A stretch of DNA of 64,000 bases. Origin: Quercus robur. Lineage: Eukaryota > Streptophyta > Magnoliopsida > Fagales > Fagaceae. Positions 1 to 11,430 of the stretch are shown piece by piece. The stretch's first letter is position 1; the number at the start of each line of letters is the position of its first letter. The notes below the pieces were generated by a model. That model was not told the DNA's origin. It searched no databases and saw only the letters and a program-made list of their open reading frames with translations. The translations under genes and the position numbers were made by a program. The stretch covers positions 48,077,942-48,141,941 of the forward strand of contig NC_065542.1 in NCBI RefSeq assembly GCF_932294415.1. Direction: 5' to 3'.

Positions 1-2416
1 GGAATCGAGGTTAACCCAGACCAGATTAAGGTCATAAATGACCTGAAACCTCCACAAAATGCAAAGGAGGTCATCGCAGCCCTTAATCGATTCATTTCCA
101 GATCTGCGGATAGATGTAGGCCGTTCCATCTCTTGATCAACAAGTGAAAGGGGTTCGAGTGGTCCGAGGACTGTGTGGTGGCTTTCCAACAACTCAAAGA
201 TTGCCTATCCCAGCCACCTATCATGTCTAGTCCCAAGGCCGATGAAGTTCTGTACGCATACATTGCTGTAGCCCTCCATGCTGTGAGCTTGGTGTTAATA
301 CGGGACGACAATGGCATCCAAAAGCCGGTATATTACGTGAGTAAGTCACTGCATGAAGCCGAGGTCAGATACCTACCCCTGGAGAAAGCCATACTGGTTG
401 TAGTCCACACCACGCGAAAGTTTCCCCATTATTTCCAGGCCCATACAGTGGTTGTTCTAACCCAACTACCCTTGAAGTCTGTACTGCGAACCGCTGACTA
501 CACTGGAAGGATTGCCATATGGAGCACAATTTTGGGAGCTTTTGACATCAAATACATGCCCCGGACCTCCATAAAGGGTCAGGTCCTGGCAGACTTAGTA
601 GCCGAATTCGCTGAACCCCAGCAGAAACAGTGGCAGAGGAACAGAACATGGATGGAAAATCGGTTGGGGTGATCTCTTCATCAGGACCCCCATGTTGGAA
701 GGTGTATGTTGATGGCACAGCAAATCAAAGGGGATTTGGAGTAGGGCTAGTCCTAATATCTCCCGAGGAAGCCATCATAGAGAAGTCCCTGAGACTTGGG
801 TTCTCGGCCACGAACAACAAAGCCGAGTATGAAGCCCTGCTACAAGGAATTGCCATGGTACAGAAAATGGGAGGAAAGGTAGTGGAGATTTTCTCGGACT
901 CGAGACTGGTAGTGGGTCAGGTAAAGGAAGAATTAGAGGCAAGAGATGCAAGGATGCAAAAGTACCTAAGCCGGGTCAAACGTTTATAGCCGAGCTTCAA
1001 CTCTTTCAACTTGTCGCACATCCTCAGAAGCGGAAACACTCATGCGGATTCGCTGGCCACGCTTGCCACCTCCTCGATAGGGGACCTGCCTCGAATTATT
1101 CTCGTCGAGCGCCTGGACAAAGCGAATGAAGTAGTCAAAGGCATGGTCCATATTCATGAAGTCAAAGTGGGCCCTAGCTGGATGGACCTTATCATGAGGT
1201 TCCTCAAAGACGACGTCTTGCCCAAGGAAAAGTCAGAGACAGAGAAGATACGAAGAAAAGCTCCTCGGTTCTGGTTGTCTAAGGACCATAAATTGTACAA
1301 ACGCTCATATTCCGGGCCATATTTTTTATGCGTCCACCCTGAGGCATCAGAACTACTGCTCGAAGAGCTGCATGAAGGGATCTGTAGGAGCCACACAGGA
1401 GGAAGATCTCTGTCACACCGAGCCATTACCCAGGGATACTGGTGGCCAGGGATGCAGAAGGAAGCCCTGGAGTATGTTAAAAAGTGCGACCAGTGCCAAA
1501 GGTTCGCCCCGAATATTCATTAACCTGGCGGGACCCTCAACCCTATATCCAGTTCGTGGCCGTTCACCCAGTGGGGCCTGGATATCGTAGGACCCTTCCC
1601 AAAGGCAGCAGGAAATAAGAGATACTACTAGTCGGCACAGATTACTTCACCAAGTGGGTCGAAGCCGAGCCTCTGGCCAACATCAGAGACGTGGATGCTA
1701 AGAAATTCATCTGGAGAAATATTGTCACACGATTCGGAGTCCCTCGCACCCTCATCTCAGACAATGGACTCTAGTTTGACAGCAAGGCCTTCAGAAGATA
1801 CTACTGCGAGTTGGGGATCACTAACAAGTACTCAACCCCAACCTATCCTCAGGGAAACAGGCAAGTCGAGGCTGTTAACAAGGTCATCGTCAACGAACTT
1901 AAGAAGAGACTGGATGACGCCAAAGGAAGATGGGTGGAAGAGCTGCCGCACGTCCTATAGACCTATCGGACTACACCACGACGATCGACAGGGGAGACGC
2001 CTTTTGCCATGACCTATGGGGCCGAGGCCATTATCCCTATAGAGGCAAACTTCCCGACTCTGAGGATGAGTTCATTCACCTCGGATAGTAACAACGAACT
2101 ACTGGGGAAGAACCTAGATCTAATCGACGAACGAAGAGAAAAGGCAATGGTCCAATTGGCCTATTACCACCAGAAGCTCAAACAGGGATATGATGCCAAC
2201 GTGAAGCTTAGACCACTAGCACCAAGGGACTTAGTGCTGAGGAAAGTTGTGGGTGCTGCAAGAAACCCATCATGGGGAAAGCTCGGGCCCAATTGGGAAG
2301 GACCATACCGGATTACTTCAGTTGCGGGGATAGGAGCATGCTACCTAGAAGACTTAGATGAAAAAGCTGTACCTCGTCCATGGAATGTAAATAACCTGAG
2401 AAGGTATTACTATTAA
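1..2416 (+). pseudogene. Ty3/Gypsy (Tat-type) retrotransposon pol, 3' part, decayed
   Basis: This is the 3' part of a retrotransposon polyprotein; its 5' end lies outside the window. In order it encodes the reverse-transcriptase-linked RNase H region (175-620; LPLEKA and FDIKYMPR are seen), a second RNase H (about 690-980, starting VYVDGTANQRG and containing NNKAEYEALL), the HHCC zinc finger of integrase (about 1360-1520, ending CDQCQRF), the integrase core (about 1560-2010) and the integrase C-terminus (2009-2416, with GPYRI). Two RNase H domains in tandem are typical of the Tat/Ogre lineage. The catalytic residues survive (GTDYF, SDNG and a later Glu), but the gene is dead. In-frame stops lie at 145-147, 987-989, 1521-1523, 1629-1631 and near 1772 and 1958, and there are frame changes near 640 and 1632. 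Confidence 0.9.
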
Positions 2417-2468
2417 TAAAAGCACTTGTCCGGTTCAGATTTTAAGTCCATCTTGATTACACGTCTCA

Positions 2469-3015
2469 CACTCCAAGAAAATTTAAGTGCTAGACAGAAC
2501 TAAGGCCTTGCATGGTACTCGAACTCAAGCTTATAGGGAAACTAATCACTCCAAGAAAATTTAAGTGCTAGACAGAACCAAGACCTTGCATGGTCCTCGG
2601 ACTTAAGCCTATGGGGAAACTAGTCACTCCAAGAAAATTTAAGTGCTAGACAGAACTAAGGCCTTGCATAGTCCTCGAACTCAAGCCTATGGGGAAACTA
2701 GTCACTCCAAGAAAATTTAAGTGCTAGAGAGAACCAAGGCCTTGCATGGTCCTCGGACTCAAGTCTATGGAGAAACTAGTCACTCCAAGAAAATTTAAGT
2801 GCTAGACAAAACCAAGGCCTTGCATGGTCCTCAGACTCAAACCTATAGGGAAACTAGTCACTTTAAGAAAATTTAAGTGTTAGACAAAACCAAGGCCTTA
2901 CATGGTCCTCGGACTCAAGCCTATGGGAAAACTAGTCACTCCAAGAAAATCCAAGTGGTGGACAGAACCGAGATCTTGCATGGTCCTCGAACTCAAACCT
3001 ATGGGGAAACTAGCT
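2469..3015 (+). repeat. Tandem array of about seven 78-bp units
   Basis: Units start at 2469, 2548, 2625, 2703, 2781, 2859 and 2937, a spacing of 77-79 bp. Each begins CACTCCAAGAAAATTTAAGT and ends near GGGAAACTAGT, with a few substitutions per unit. The array begins 50 bp after the pol stop codon and so belongs to the untranslated 3' region of the retrotransposon. Confidence 0.93.
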
Positions 3016-3431
3016 ACTTCAAGATTTGTAAAAGCTGCGGATACGGCCTAAGCGTCCGCTCGGCACCCCGGATTATTCACTTAACACCCTAGAGATATGG
3101 GAAAACACAAACTAAGCGTCCCCTTAATACCGGTAAGGCAATATTGAGGGATTTAACTTCAAATATATTATGTGCACAGCCATTCACACTCATTAGGATA
3201 ATTAATTCGCAAGCCACGAGATTTTGCAGTAATAGTAATATCGATAAAGGCAATAGACACATGATTCAAAAGGGAAAAGAAGAAAGGAGTTTCATATATA
3301 TATATATATATAGTCGAAAAATTCAATTACAAACAAATTCCAAGACTCCTAAAACAGAAGCAAATTAACTAAAAACTAAGCTGAAAACAAAACCAACACA
3401 AAAGGTGACCGGAGTCTTTACTTCTTCAACT
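3016..3431. other. Non-coding link within the retrotransposon
   Basis: No coding feature is seen. The stretch holds a short purine-rich tract (about 3268-3290) and a (TA)n microsatellite (about 3295-3311). It separates pol from the opposite-strand ORF. Confidence 0.5.
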
Positions 3432-6061
3432 TTATTTTAGCCCCTTCCTTGGGAAGCTAAGCAGGATTGGCCTCGAGGCCCTAGGAGATATCCCCTTCCT
3501 TGGGAAGCTGAGCAAGATTGGCCTCGGGCCCTGAGTGACATCAGTCGGGAAAATGGACTGGAGGGGCTTAATTAAGAGAGGTGGCTCCTTGGCTTGAGGG
3601 TCCTGAGCGCTGACTATGGATCCGGCAGCCTCCTGGGGTGCTTCAGGGGTAGAACTCACACCCGTTTCTATCACCTTAGGAAGCTCGCCCCCCTTGGCTA
3701 GTTCGTTAGCGGGGGACACAACCAAGGCAGCCTCAAGCAAGGCAACCTCAGCCTCCCCCGGAGCACTCATCGTCTCAGAGTTGGTCTCACGAATGGTCGG
3801 AGGATAGTACACTTTCTCCGTCTTCCACAGATCAGACGAAGCCTCCACCCCAGCTTGTTTAAGGGCTTCATTCCAGACCTGGAAGCAATAAAGCTGGCAT
3901 ACCCCAGGGATTTGAGCCTTAAGGACGGCCTAGGTATCAACCACCCCCACGTCATAGGCCTCCTCCTCAGCTTTGTCCTTGGAGGTCTCGGCCTCCGTCT
4001 TGGCAAATTCAGCCTCTGTTTTAGCCCTTAGTGCTTCATCTCTGGCCTACTCTGCAACGCCCTTAGCCATCTCTGCCTCGGACGACTTCTTCTTTAAATC
4101 GTTAATCTGCTCCTTTGCAATCCTCAGCTGGTCTTTAGCTTTAAGTAGGCGCTTCGTCTGGGTCTCGGCCTGCTTTTTGGCACCAGCCAAGCCTGTTTCA
4201 GCGCTGTCCCTTAGCCTGGTCATGTCCTTCAGATCCTCCCTGGCCTTAGTGAGGTCAGCCTTGGAGTTCTTAAGGGTGTGAGCAACGTCCAGACGCTTAT
4301 CACATTCGGTCTCCAAGGGCCTGCTCTGCTCCTTAGCCTCATCCTCCAGCCTATAAGTGGCCTGGACGGCCTGCCAATCGGAACAAACACACTATGAATG
4401 GGAAATTGAGGAACAAAAATTGACGGAGTCACAAGTATCAAAAGCCTTACCATAGCCAAATACCTCTTCATGTTGAGGAAAACCTCCTACCTCCTCTTCA
4501 ACTCTTTCATGTCAGTGGGAAGGAGCAGGGTCCTCTCCAACTCGTCGGCCACGTAAACGCCTTCGCTACCTCGAAAGTCCCTTAGGGAGGCATTTTCCAT
4601 TAATGGCTCCCCGTGGAGCATTGGGGCAGGGAGCCAAGCCTCGGGCGCAGACCGAGCACCGATCTTCTTGCCTTGGCCTTAAGGCCCAATCTTTAGCTGC
4701 TTTTGAGCTCGTGGGGCTTCGCCCTCCTCGTGAGGCGTGTGAGACTTCCCCTCATCCATCGGCTCTTTGCCCTTAGAACTCCTCTTCCTTTTTGAGTCGG
4801 TGGGCTCAGGTCGAGGAGGTAAAGTTGATTAGGGGGAAGCAAGGTGTTTGGGTCGGGGAGACGGCGTCCGCAAACTAGCAGGGGAAGACCTGATTTGAAC
4901 AGGTTGAGGCTGTGGCAGAGGAGTTGGGGGTTTGGACTGCGACTTTCCTGGTGCCTCTTTCCCCAGCTGGCCCTCAATTAGGTCGAGCAGGCTTGTCTGG
5001 GGTTTCCTTTTAAGACCCATCTCCGCCTGAGATGATGTCCCCGCTAACTAGAAATCCGCCTTGGAAAAGTCGGGGTCACCCAAGTCACCAATGGGATCCG
5101 CAGATAAACTAGCCTGGTCAAACGCACTGAATCCTTCTTCGAGCAAACCCAAATCACTCTCGGCTTCCGCTGCTTGGTGGGATGAAGAAGAGCCTGCCAA
5201 TGGGATACTTTCCGGAATAGGAGACCCCTCATGAATTAGAAACCCGTGCTCAACTACAGTGATTCTCTGAAGCCAGGGATCATTTACTCTGACCACGTAC
5301 TTCGGATCGGCGAATGACCTCTGAATAGGATCGTACCCCAAGATCTTGTGAGTGGCCCTGACTTGGTTGTCCGCCTCGTTTACAAAAACCGCCGCCCTGA
5401 GAATAGTTTCCAAATCTTCCTTGTTGATCAGATGGAAGTGCCGCTGAAAGGCGTGCAGATCTGCAAAAAGAAGGCATGTTTATATCAGTAACCAAACCGT
5501 GCAAAACGTGATGGCAAAAAAAAAGGGGGGTCATCCCTTTCCCATTCTAGATACCCCACCTGGCTCCCCTTCCACCGTGGGGCAAGGAAGGCCATCGTGC
5601 CACTCCCCAGACACGATGAAGAAGTCCTTGTTTAACCCTTTGCTGGACTCGGGGAGGCACTGAATAAGTCGAACCTTATTATCCCTCGTCTTTAAATAGT
5701 AAGACTTGCCTTTTAGGAGTTGGAGGTTGTGGCACTAGTTCACGTCGTGATAGGTTAACCTTGGCTTCATTTTCTCGTTTAAGGCGTCCACACAACCCAG
5801 GATCCTAAACACGTTAGCAGCACACTAGGTGGGGGCTAATCGGAAGTGCCTAAGATAATCCCTCATCACTAGCCCCATGGGGATCCTCACGCCCCCCTCT
5901 ATAAAGGCAAGTATGGGGATCACCACCTCACCCATTCTTCTCCTAAAGTGCCACTCCCCTTCCTCACAGTACCTCAGACCCACATTGGGGGGTATCCTAT
6001 AATCGACGATGAATTTTTCCATCGCCTCTTCGGTCTCAACCAACTTTTTTAATTTACCCAT
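3432..6061 (-). pseudogene. Antisense coiled-coil ORF of the Tat-type element, decayed
   Basis: The first block (6061-5825) starts MGKLKKLVETEEAMEKF and is followed, past a TAG stop, by coding-like sequence containing VSGEWHDGLPCPT (about 5640-5540). Later blocks are 5413-5048, a Pro/Ser/Lys-rich part (about 5020-4500), an alanine/lysine/glutamate-rich coiled coil (4316-4047) and a Pro/Ala-rich tail (3848-3432). The arrangement suggests several exons on the strand opposite to pol, now with internal stops. Tat-lineage elements of plants are known to carry extra ORFs, some antisense, between pol and the 3' LTR, and the position here fits. I recognise the N-terminal style from plant transposon-type hypothetical proteins but cannot give a function. 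Exon borders were not settled. Confidence 0.65.
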
Positions 6062-6518
6062 CTTTAGAAACTGCCAAAGAGACTCAGGGGATGACGAAAG
6101 AAGAAGAGGAGCAAGAGAAAGATAAACTTAGAAGAGGGAAAGCACAATTTGAAGAGCGAAGAAAACTTACAGAAATGAGGAAAAGCTCCTCGAGCAGGCT
6201 CTTTATGCTGAAAAGGAACTTGAGTTTGGCTAGAAGTTTGACTGAACTCAGGACATATGCGCAAGAACTCTTAAGTGTAAAGGTAAAAAGACGAGTCCGT
6301 TTAAATGAGAATTTATACCTCCCATTAAAAAATAACTGTGCGGGTTTTCCCGCCCATAAAGGTGAGGAAATCTCAACCGTCAAAATCACCATCACACCAT
6401 TGAACATGGGGAGCACGGAGCCACCAACATTCATTAAAGACACGATTCATATACCAAGGCGCCATGAACGTGTCTCGGGTATATGAAAAGACTCTAGCAT
6501 TAATGAAGGACAGGACGT

Positions 6519-7402
6519 GACAAGCCATGACGGAAGCCTGATGTTACCAAAACCCTCCTCTCCGTCTGAGGATCTAGACAGCAGGATTTTGAGGGGCTAT
6601 TGTGGGGCTAGAGAACTTGGCGACCCCGGCCCACTTTATGCTGGGCCCAAGGCCCACGCCGAGGAGAGAAATGTCCAAGGACATGCAATGAAAATCCAAA
6701 TGGTCTAGAGATGTTGCCGAGGACAATTCTGTCCTCGGCATTCCAGACTCTAGTAGGGAAGAACGGTACGCCATCAAAGGCAGCCTTCTAGAGTGTTCCC
6801 TGAAGAAAGGACGAGTACAGTAGGACGTGCACGGGGGAATGGTGTAGGAGCAGCTTAAGGAAAAGTTGTCACCTCCGCATTTAATGCGCCCAACTAACGT
6901 CCTGACCGCATTAATGATGAAAGGACTCCTGAACAGTATGGCCTTGGTTGCCGCAACTCACAGAGGGTTTGGGAAGGTGGCTGATGGGACGAGCACTCGA
7001 GTAATGGCCTGCACAATCAACAGATAGACGGTTAAGATCGACTGGAAAGAAATATATAATGGGAGAGACCCCCCAAGAATGGGAGATCGCGAAAAAGGGG
7101 CAGGAAGAGAGAAAAATGAGAAAACTGCAGCAGTCCGCATGGTCTTGAAGAACCACGGGAACCTAGTACTGATAAGTAAAAGAAGAAGAACATCAAGCTC
7201 CCCAGACGAAACATCTGGGGACAACATTTCAAACTTGAACCCATATCCTCATTGGTCCGCCCACACCCAACTATGTAAAGTGATTGTGGTTTAGACAAAC
7301 ACCTAGTTCTTAGGTCCACTCTCTAAAAATTCATTGTATTGGACCAATTGGGCTTGAGAACTTTCATCCAATAGGAAGAGCGCTCAAAACCAACACTTTA
7401 CA
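6519..7402 (+). repeat. Putative 3' LTR of the Tat-type element
   Basis: The segment starts TGACAAGCCATGACGG after a purine-rich stretch and could end at ACTTTACA (7402), giving the usual TG...CA ends. A TATA-like AATATATAATGG lies at 7051-7062, as expected for an LTR promoter. The matching 5' LTR is outside the window, so both borders are guesses from base composition and terminal dinucleotides. 6062-6518 is probably untranslated leader of the antisense ORF. Confidence 0.35.
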
Positions 7403-7427
7403 GAATATATTTTAAAAATATATTAAA

Positions 7428-7614
7428 TATATAGGTGGGTCGAGACGGGTCGTGTTTGATGGGTTTGGAATTTTATGACCCAAACCCAACCCGACCTGCT
7501 ATAAAAAAAATATATATATATTGTAACCCAACCCAACTCACCAAGTCTAAAACCCAACCAAATCCAGTGGATTGGGTTGGGTCGAATCGGTTTTGACGGG
7601 TTGGCTACACCCCT
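7428..7614. mobile_element. Truncated hAT-like MITE
   Basis: The right end reads GGTTGGCTACACCCCTA, which inverted is TAGGGGTG..., a common hAT terminus. The interior has self-complementary blocks (CCAACCCGAC, GGTTGGGTCGAATCGG). I could not find a clean left terminus or target duplication, so it is probably truncated. Confidence 0.45.
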
Positions 7615-7671
7615 ACCCTTGATATTTTTATTATTGGAAAATATAGCAATTACGTCTTATTTTAATGAAAA

Positions 7672-9359
7672 GGGATAATTACACTAAACCCACCTGTGGT
7701 TTGGGCGAAAATCACTTTACCTGCCCGTGGTTTGAAAAGTATCACTTAACCCACCTGTGATATGTTCCGTTTGTTTTCCGTAACCCGCCTCTGTTAAAAT
7801 TAAGGGTAAATAGATATTTTTGCTCAAATTTTATGTCTCTCTCCTCCCAAAACAAAAAATTGCACAAAAATACAAGAAAAACAAGATCAAAAAGTGGTAT
7901 TGGTCTCTCTCTCAATTCACATAAATATTGAACATGAAGAACATACTAAAAAAAAAAAAAAACCTAGATCAACCTACATAAACAGTCTCTCTTTCTGTGC
8001 CCGCACTTCCATCCATTTCTCACAAAAAACACTCTCTCACTCTCTGCTCTTTTTCTCTTATTTGAGGAAAATTTTTTACCAAGAACTTGAATTCCAAAGA
8101 AAAGAAAAAATGCGTGAGATTCTTCACATCCAAGGTGGGCAATGTGGGAACCAGATCGAAGCGAAGTTCTGGGAAGTGGTGTGTGCCAAACATGGCATAG
8201 ATCCAATTGGGAAGTACCAGGGAGACTCAAATCTACAGCTAGAGAGAACCAACGTAGCAAGCTACGGTCGCTATGTTCCTCGTGCTGTTCTCATGGATCT
8301 GAAACCTGGTACCATGGACAGCATCGGATCTAGTACCTACGGCCAGATCTTCTTCGTTTTCGGCCAATCAGGCGCTTGTAACAACTGGGCCAAAGGCCAT
8401 TACACTGAAGGTGCTGAACTCATCGATTCAGTTCTCGATGTGGTTCGTGAAGAGGCTGGTAACAACTGGGCCAAAATTAGAGATTGTTGTACAAGCTAAA
8501 ACTAAAACCCCGATCCAAAAAACAAACCAAACAACAGAATCAACCTGTGAAACTCAAAATTCACAAAAACAACATAGTTGTCCGTACACCCCCACAAACT
8601 AAAAGCACAATGAAAGACCCTCTAAACCCACAAACTTTTGAGACCCCATTATCGGAGCAGATAGGAGAAAGGAGAAAAGAATTTTAAGAGCTCAGTATTA
8701 ATTCAATAGCTAGGAGTAGGACCTGGCTACTTGAATTCATGTGGTTATATAAATCGTTCATGTTATATATTTCACAAAGTATTACAAGAATGCATCACCA
8801 AATGGGAATCAAAGCAATTGGGAAAGCAAGGAATTATATATTTTCCTGCAATTGTAATTTCTATAATTACTTTGGAGCTCATTGCACATATGCCCATATG
8901 AACCCGAGAAATTACCACTTGATGAAGACATATCAATAAAACACAATTTCTGGGAAGTACAAATTTAGAGTTTCACACAGTAAGTTGGCACTTGAACAAA
9001 ATCTGAAACCCTAAATCAAGAACAGACACAAATACCTTGATTTTCTTTACCGAAACTACCTTCTCTAGCTTCGATGTTGCGAAACTTGTGTTTTCTCCCC
9101 CTCCAGACACTCCAAATCACGAAGAACACGTTGATCTCACCATAGGTCTCTCTCTCAAAAAGTTTCTGAGTTTTGGGTGTTTTGATTCGCGTTATGTTAT
9201 GTTTTGGGGTTAGGAAGTGTTTTTGTAACGGCTGGGCTTGAGGTGGGTTACGGAGATTGATGGAAACATACCACAGGTGGGTTAAATGATACTTTTCAAA
9301 TAACGGATAGGCAAAGTGATTTTCGCCCAAACCACAGGTAAATTTAGTGTAATTATCCC
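7672..9359. mobile_element. Pack-MULE (non-autonomous Mutator-like element) carrying a tubulin fragment
   Basis: The element has long inverted terminal repeats of about 125 bp. The left one begins GGGATAATTACACTAAACCC, and the right one read in reverse begins GGGATAATTACACTAAATTT and stays alignable through GGGCGAAAATCACTTT and TAACCCACCTGTGGTATGTT. It is flanked by a perfect 9-bp direct repeat TAATGAAAA (7663-7671 and 9360-9368), the target-site size of Mutator-like elements. No transposase is seen inside. Instead it holds the 5' leader and first exon of a beta-tubulin gene (about 8000-8480). The rest (8500-9230) has no recognisable gene. Confidence 0.9.
8110..8499 (+). pseudogene. Beta-tubulin exon-1 fragment inside the Pack-MULE
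   Basis: Translation from ATG 8110 begins [20 protein letters not shown], the beta-tubulin start, including the MREI tetrapeptide that mediates tubulin mRNA autoregulation. It continues through [15 protein letters not shown] and [21 protein letters not shown] full beta-tubulin has about 445 residues; here only about the first 120 are left, after which the sequence turns unrelated and stops at 8497-8499. Codons are missing after ERTNV and after YGQIF relative to normal tubulin, all in frame. The conserved DLEPGT nucleotide-loop motif reads DLKPGT. The piece cannot make a working tubulin, but its frame is open and a tubulin-like pyrimidine-rich leader precedes it. Confidence 0.92.
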
Positions 9360-9427
9360 TAATGAAAATTATTAAAACCTTTAAAAAAAATTAGAAGGAA
9401 GAAAAAAATATAAGAGCGCCGTGCCCG

Positions 9428-9605
9428 CGTGTTTAGAGGCTATCCTTTTGGTAATGGATAACACCAAAAGTGGTAATGGATAACACTAATGGATAATACC
9501 AAAGTGGTAATGGATAACACCAAAAGTGGATCGTTTGCATTACTCAACCAATTAAGCTTTCGAGTGGCCAGTGTCCTATTGGTAATGGATAACACCAAAA
9601 GTGGG
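9428..9605 (+). repeat. Short imperfect minisatellite (TGGTAATGGATAACACCAAA)
   Basis: The motif GGTAATGGATAACACCAAAA recurs at about 9450, 9468, 9508 and 9581, with a degenerate copy at about 9488. The last copy is separated from the others by about 55 bp of unrelated sequence. Confidence 0.75.
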
Positions 9606-11430
9606 CGTAGAAAATTACATATACACGGCTTTGCATTGCAAAATAATAATATCTGCCAACACAGGAAAAGAATTTCCCGCAACGCCTTATCTAGTACAAA
9701 CTATCCATTGGTTATCTTTATTCTTATCATATGGGATTAACAAACTTGCTCTGATCCTCACCTCAGCATCTCCCAAGTTAAGACTTCTAAGTTCTCTTAC
9801 ACCCAGGTAAACCAACAACAAACAACTAGAATCTTTCTTGTTTATTTCATGATCGCTCGGAAGTAATCTTATCTTCTCCTTGTTTTCTGTATTTTGTTGG
9901 TCCCGTCTTATGAATTTTTGAAGTTCATCCATTTTTTTGACGACTTTAAGGTATCTATGATTTTTTTTTTTTTTGAGAACCCATTTGATATTGAATCCTT
10001 ACTGTGATTGATTTTGGGTGGACAATTATTAAAGTGAATTCCTTTGCAAATAATATTATTATTAATGAGGAACCTGTCAATATCTTCCATGATGACTGGT
10101 TGTTTTGTTTGGAATGAGGATTTTAGTAGGATGGAGAAAGATGCTATTAGTAATACTGTCCAGGAAAAGATTTTAGTTGTAAATTTCATCAAATATCAGC
10201 TGAAGTTGTTGTCTTTGTCTTGGGGATAACTACCTATACAACTGAGCTAATGGCTGTTTTGTCATGTGGAAGTGAAGTAAAGGTTTTAAGGTTATAGACT
10301 GAGGTATTTTTTGCTTAATTGGTGCCTAGATGGGTAGAGAAGTACCATGGGTTATTAAGACTTGGATGTTTGTAATAGAAGGGTTATAGGTCTGATACGG
10401 GAAAGAGAAGGTGATTTTCAGACGTTATGAACTGTAATGGATTGTGGATTTTGTAGCTTGACGGCTATGATTTTTTGATAGGGGAAAGGATTTTGTTTGA
10501 TAAGAATGGATTTTAGGATTTAAAGAAGTGGATTATCAGGTCTGGCTTAAATTCGAATCACTCATAAGTGTGCAGAAAGTGAAACTTTTATTGTGCAAGA
10601 CTTAATAACTGAAATGTCCAAACAACTAGTACCATGTATGTTTAACCATAGACTTCTTAGCTTGCATGAGGCTCTTGATTATCACAAGGCCCAAAGCCTT
10701 AGTTTTTGAATTGCAATTGTTTTTATGATAAGTTAATTTCATACTTGAACCCAGGACTCAAACCTTTACTCCATTCTTATGATGGAAGGAAATGCCATTT
10801 GAGCCCAATCTCATTGATAGTTTTGGAAATCCAATGGCAGTAGTTCTTTTCTAATCATGCCATGGTTACTGCATCAAGCAGTTATAAAATTTCTCAAAAG
10901 CAACAAAGCAAGAAAGGTTCCTTTTAAATGTTGACAAATATTAAATTGCATAGTTAAGTAGGCCAGCATTCAAACCTTTCAATGCCTTATGATTTTCAAT
11001 TTATATTCTTTTTTTTTTCAAGCGATAAGTATTATGTTGTAGATTGTGGTTCCCTGAGATTTGTTGTCATGTAGAAAATTATTTTATCCCTTCTCTATAC
11101 TTTGCAGTTGTGGGTCCTGTGGATACCCTCTAAATTTTACATCTTCTAACTGAAAATACATAAATTAAGGATTTGTGTTCTCCATATCATTTGATCTCAG
11201 TTGATTTACTCAGGTTGACAAGGTAAACTGTTTCCCTGTGGGCTCATTACTATTCAAAGTAAACTCCTCAGCCGTAAAAGTGGAGTTCATATAGGCCATG
11301 TATATGAGATGCACCTGCTCTTCTTATCTTCAACTTGCCCTGCTCATCTATCTCAGCTTATGAAAAGTTCAGCATAAAGGTTGAAGCTCTATAGACACCT
11401 GAAGAGTGCTAAGAGGGTTAACAACTTGAA
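9606..11430. other. Upstream region of the F-box gene; possible 5' UTR intron
   Basis: There are no coding features. A stretch ending CTTACACCCAG at 9807, followed by GTAAACC, could be the splice donor of a non-coding first exon of the F-box/LRR gene, with the intron running towards about 11380; this is only a guess from the donor site. A SINE lies on the minus strand at about 10730-10830. Confidence 0.3.
10730..10830 (-). mobile_element. tRNA-derived SINE (copy 1)
   Basis: Read on the minus strand, GGGCTCAAATGGCA resembles a pol III A box, and GGTTTGAGTCC about 35 bp later a B box. Related sequences occur at 22393, 28344, 44313, 47038 and 51068. Borders are approximate. Confidence 0.5.

Noticed and set aside
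2469..3015. A CRISPR-like array
   Set aside because: The units are contiguous tandem repeats without unique spacers, in a plant retrotransposon.
6091..6486. A lysine/glutamate-rich ORF opposite the start of the antisense retrotransposon ORF
   Set aside because: It lies in purine-rich leader sequence, has no similarity to gag, and overlaps the likely upstream region of the antisense ORF.
7894..8109. An upstream ATG extension of the tubulin fragment (201 codons in total)
   Set aside because: The added part is low-complexity 5' leader; the true tubulin start is the MREI methionine at 8110.
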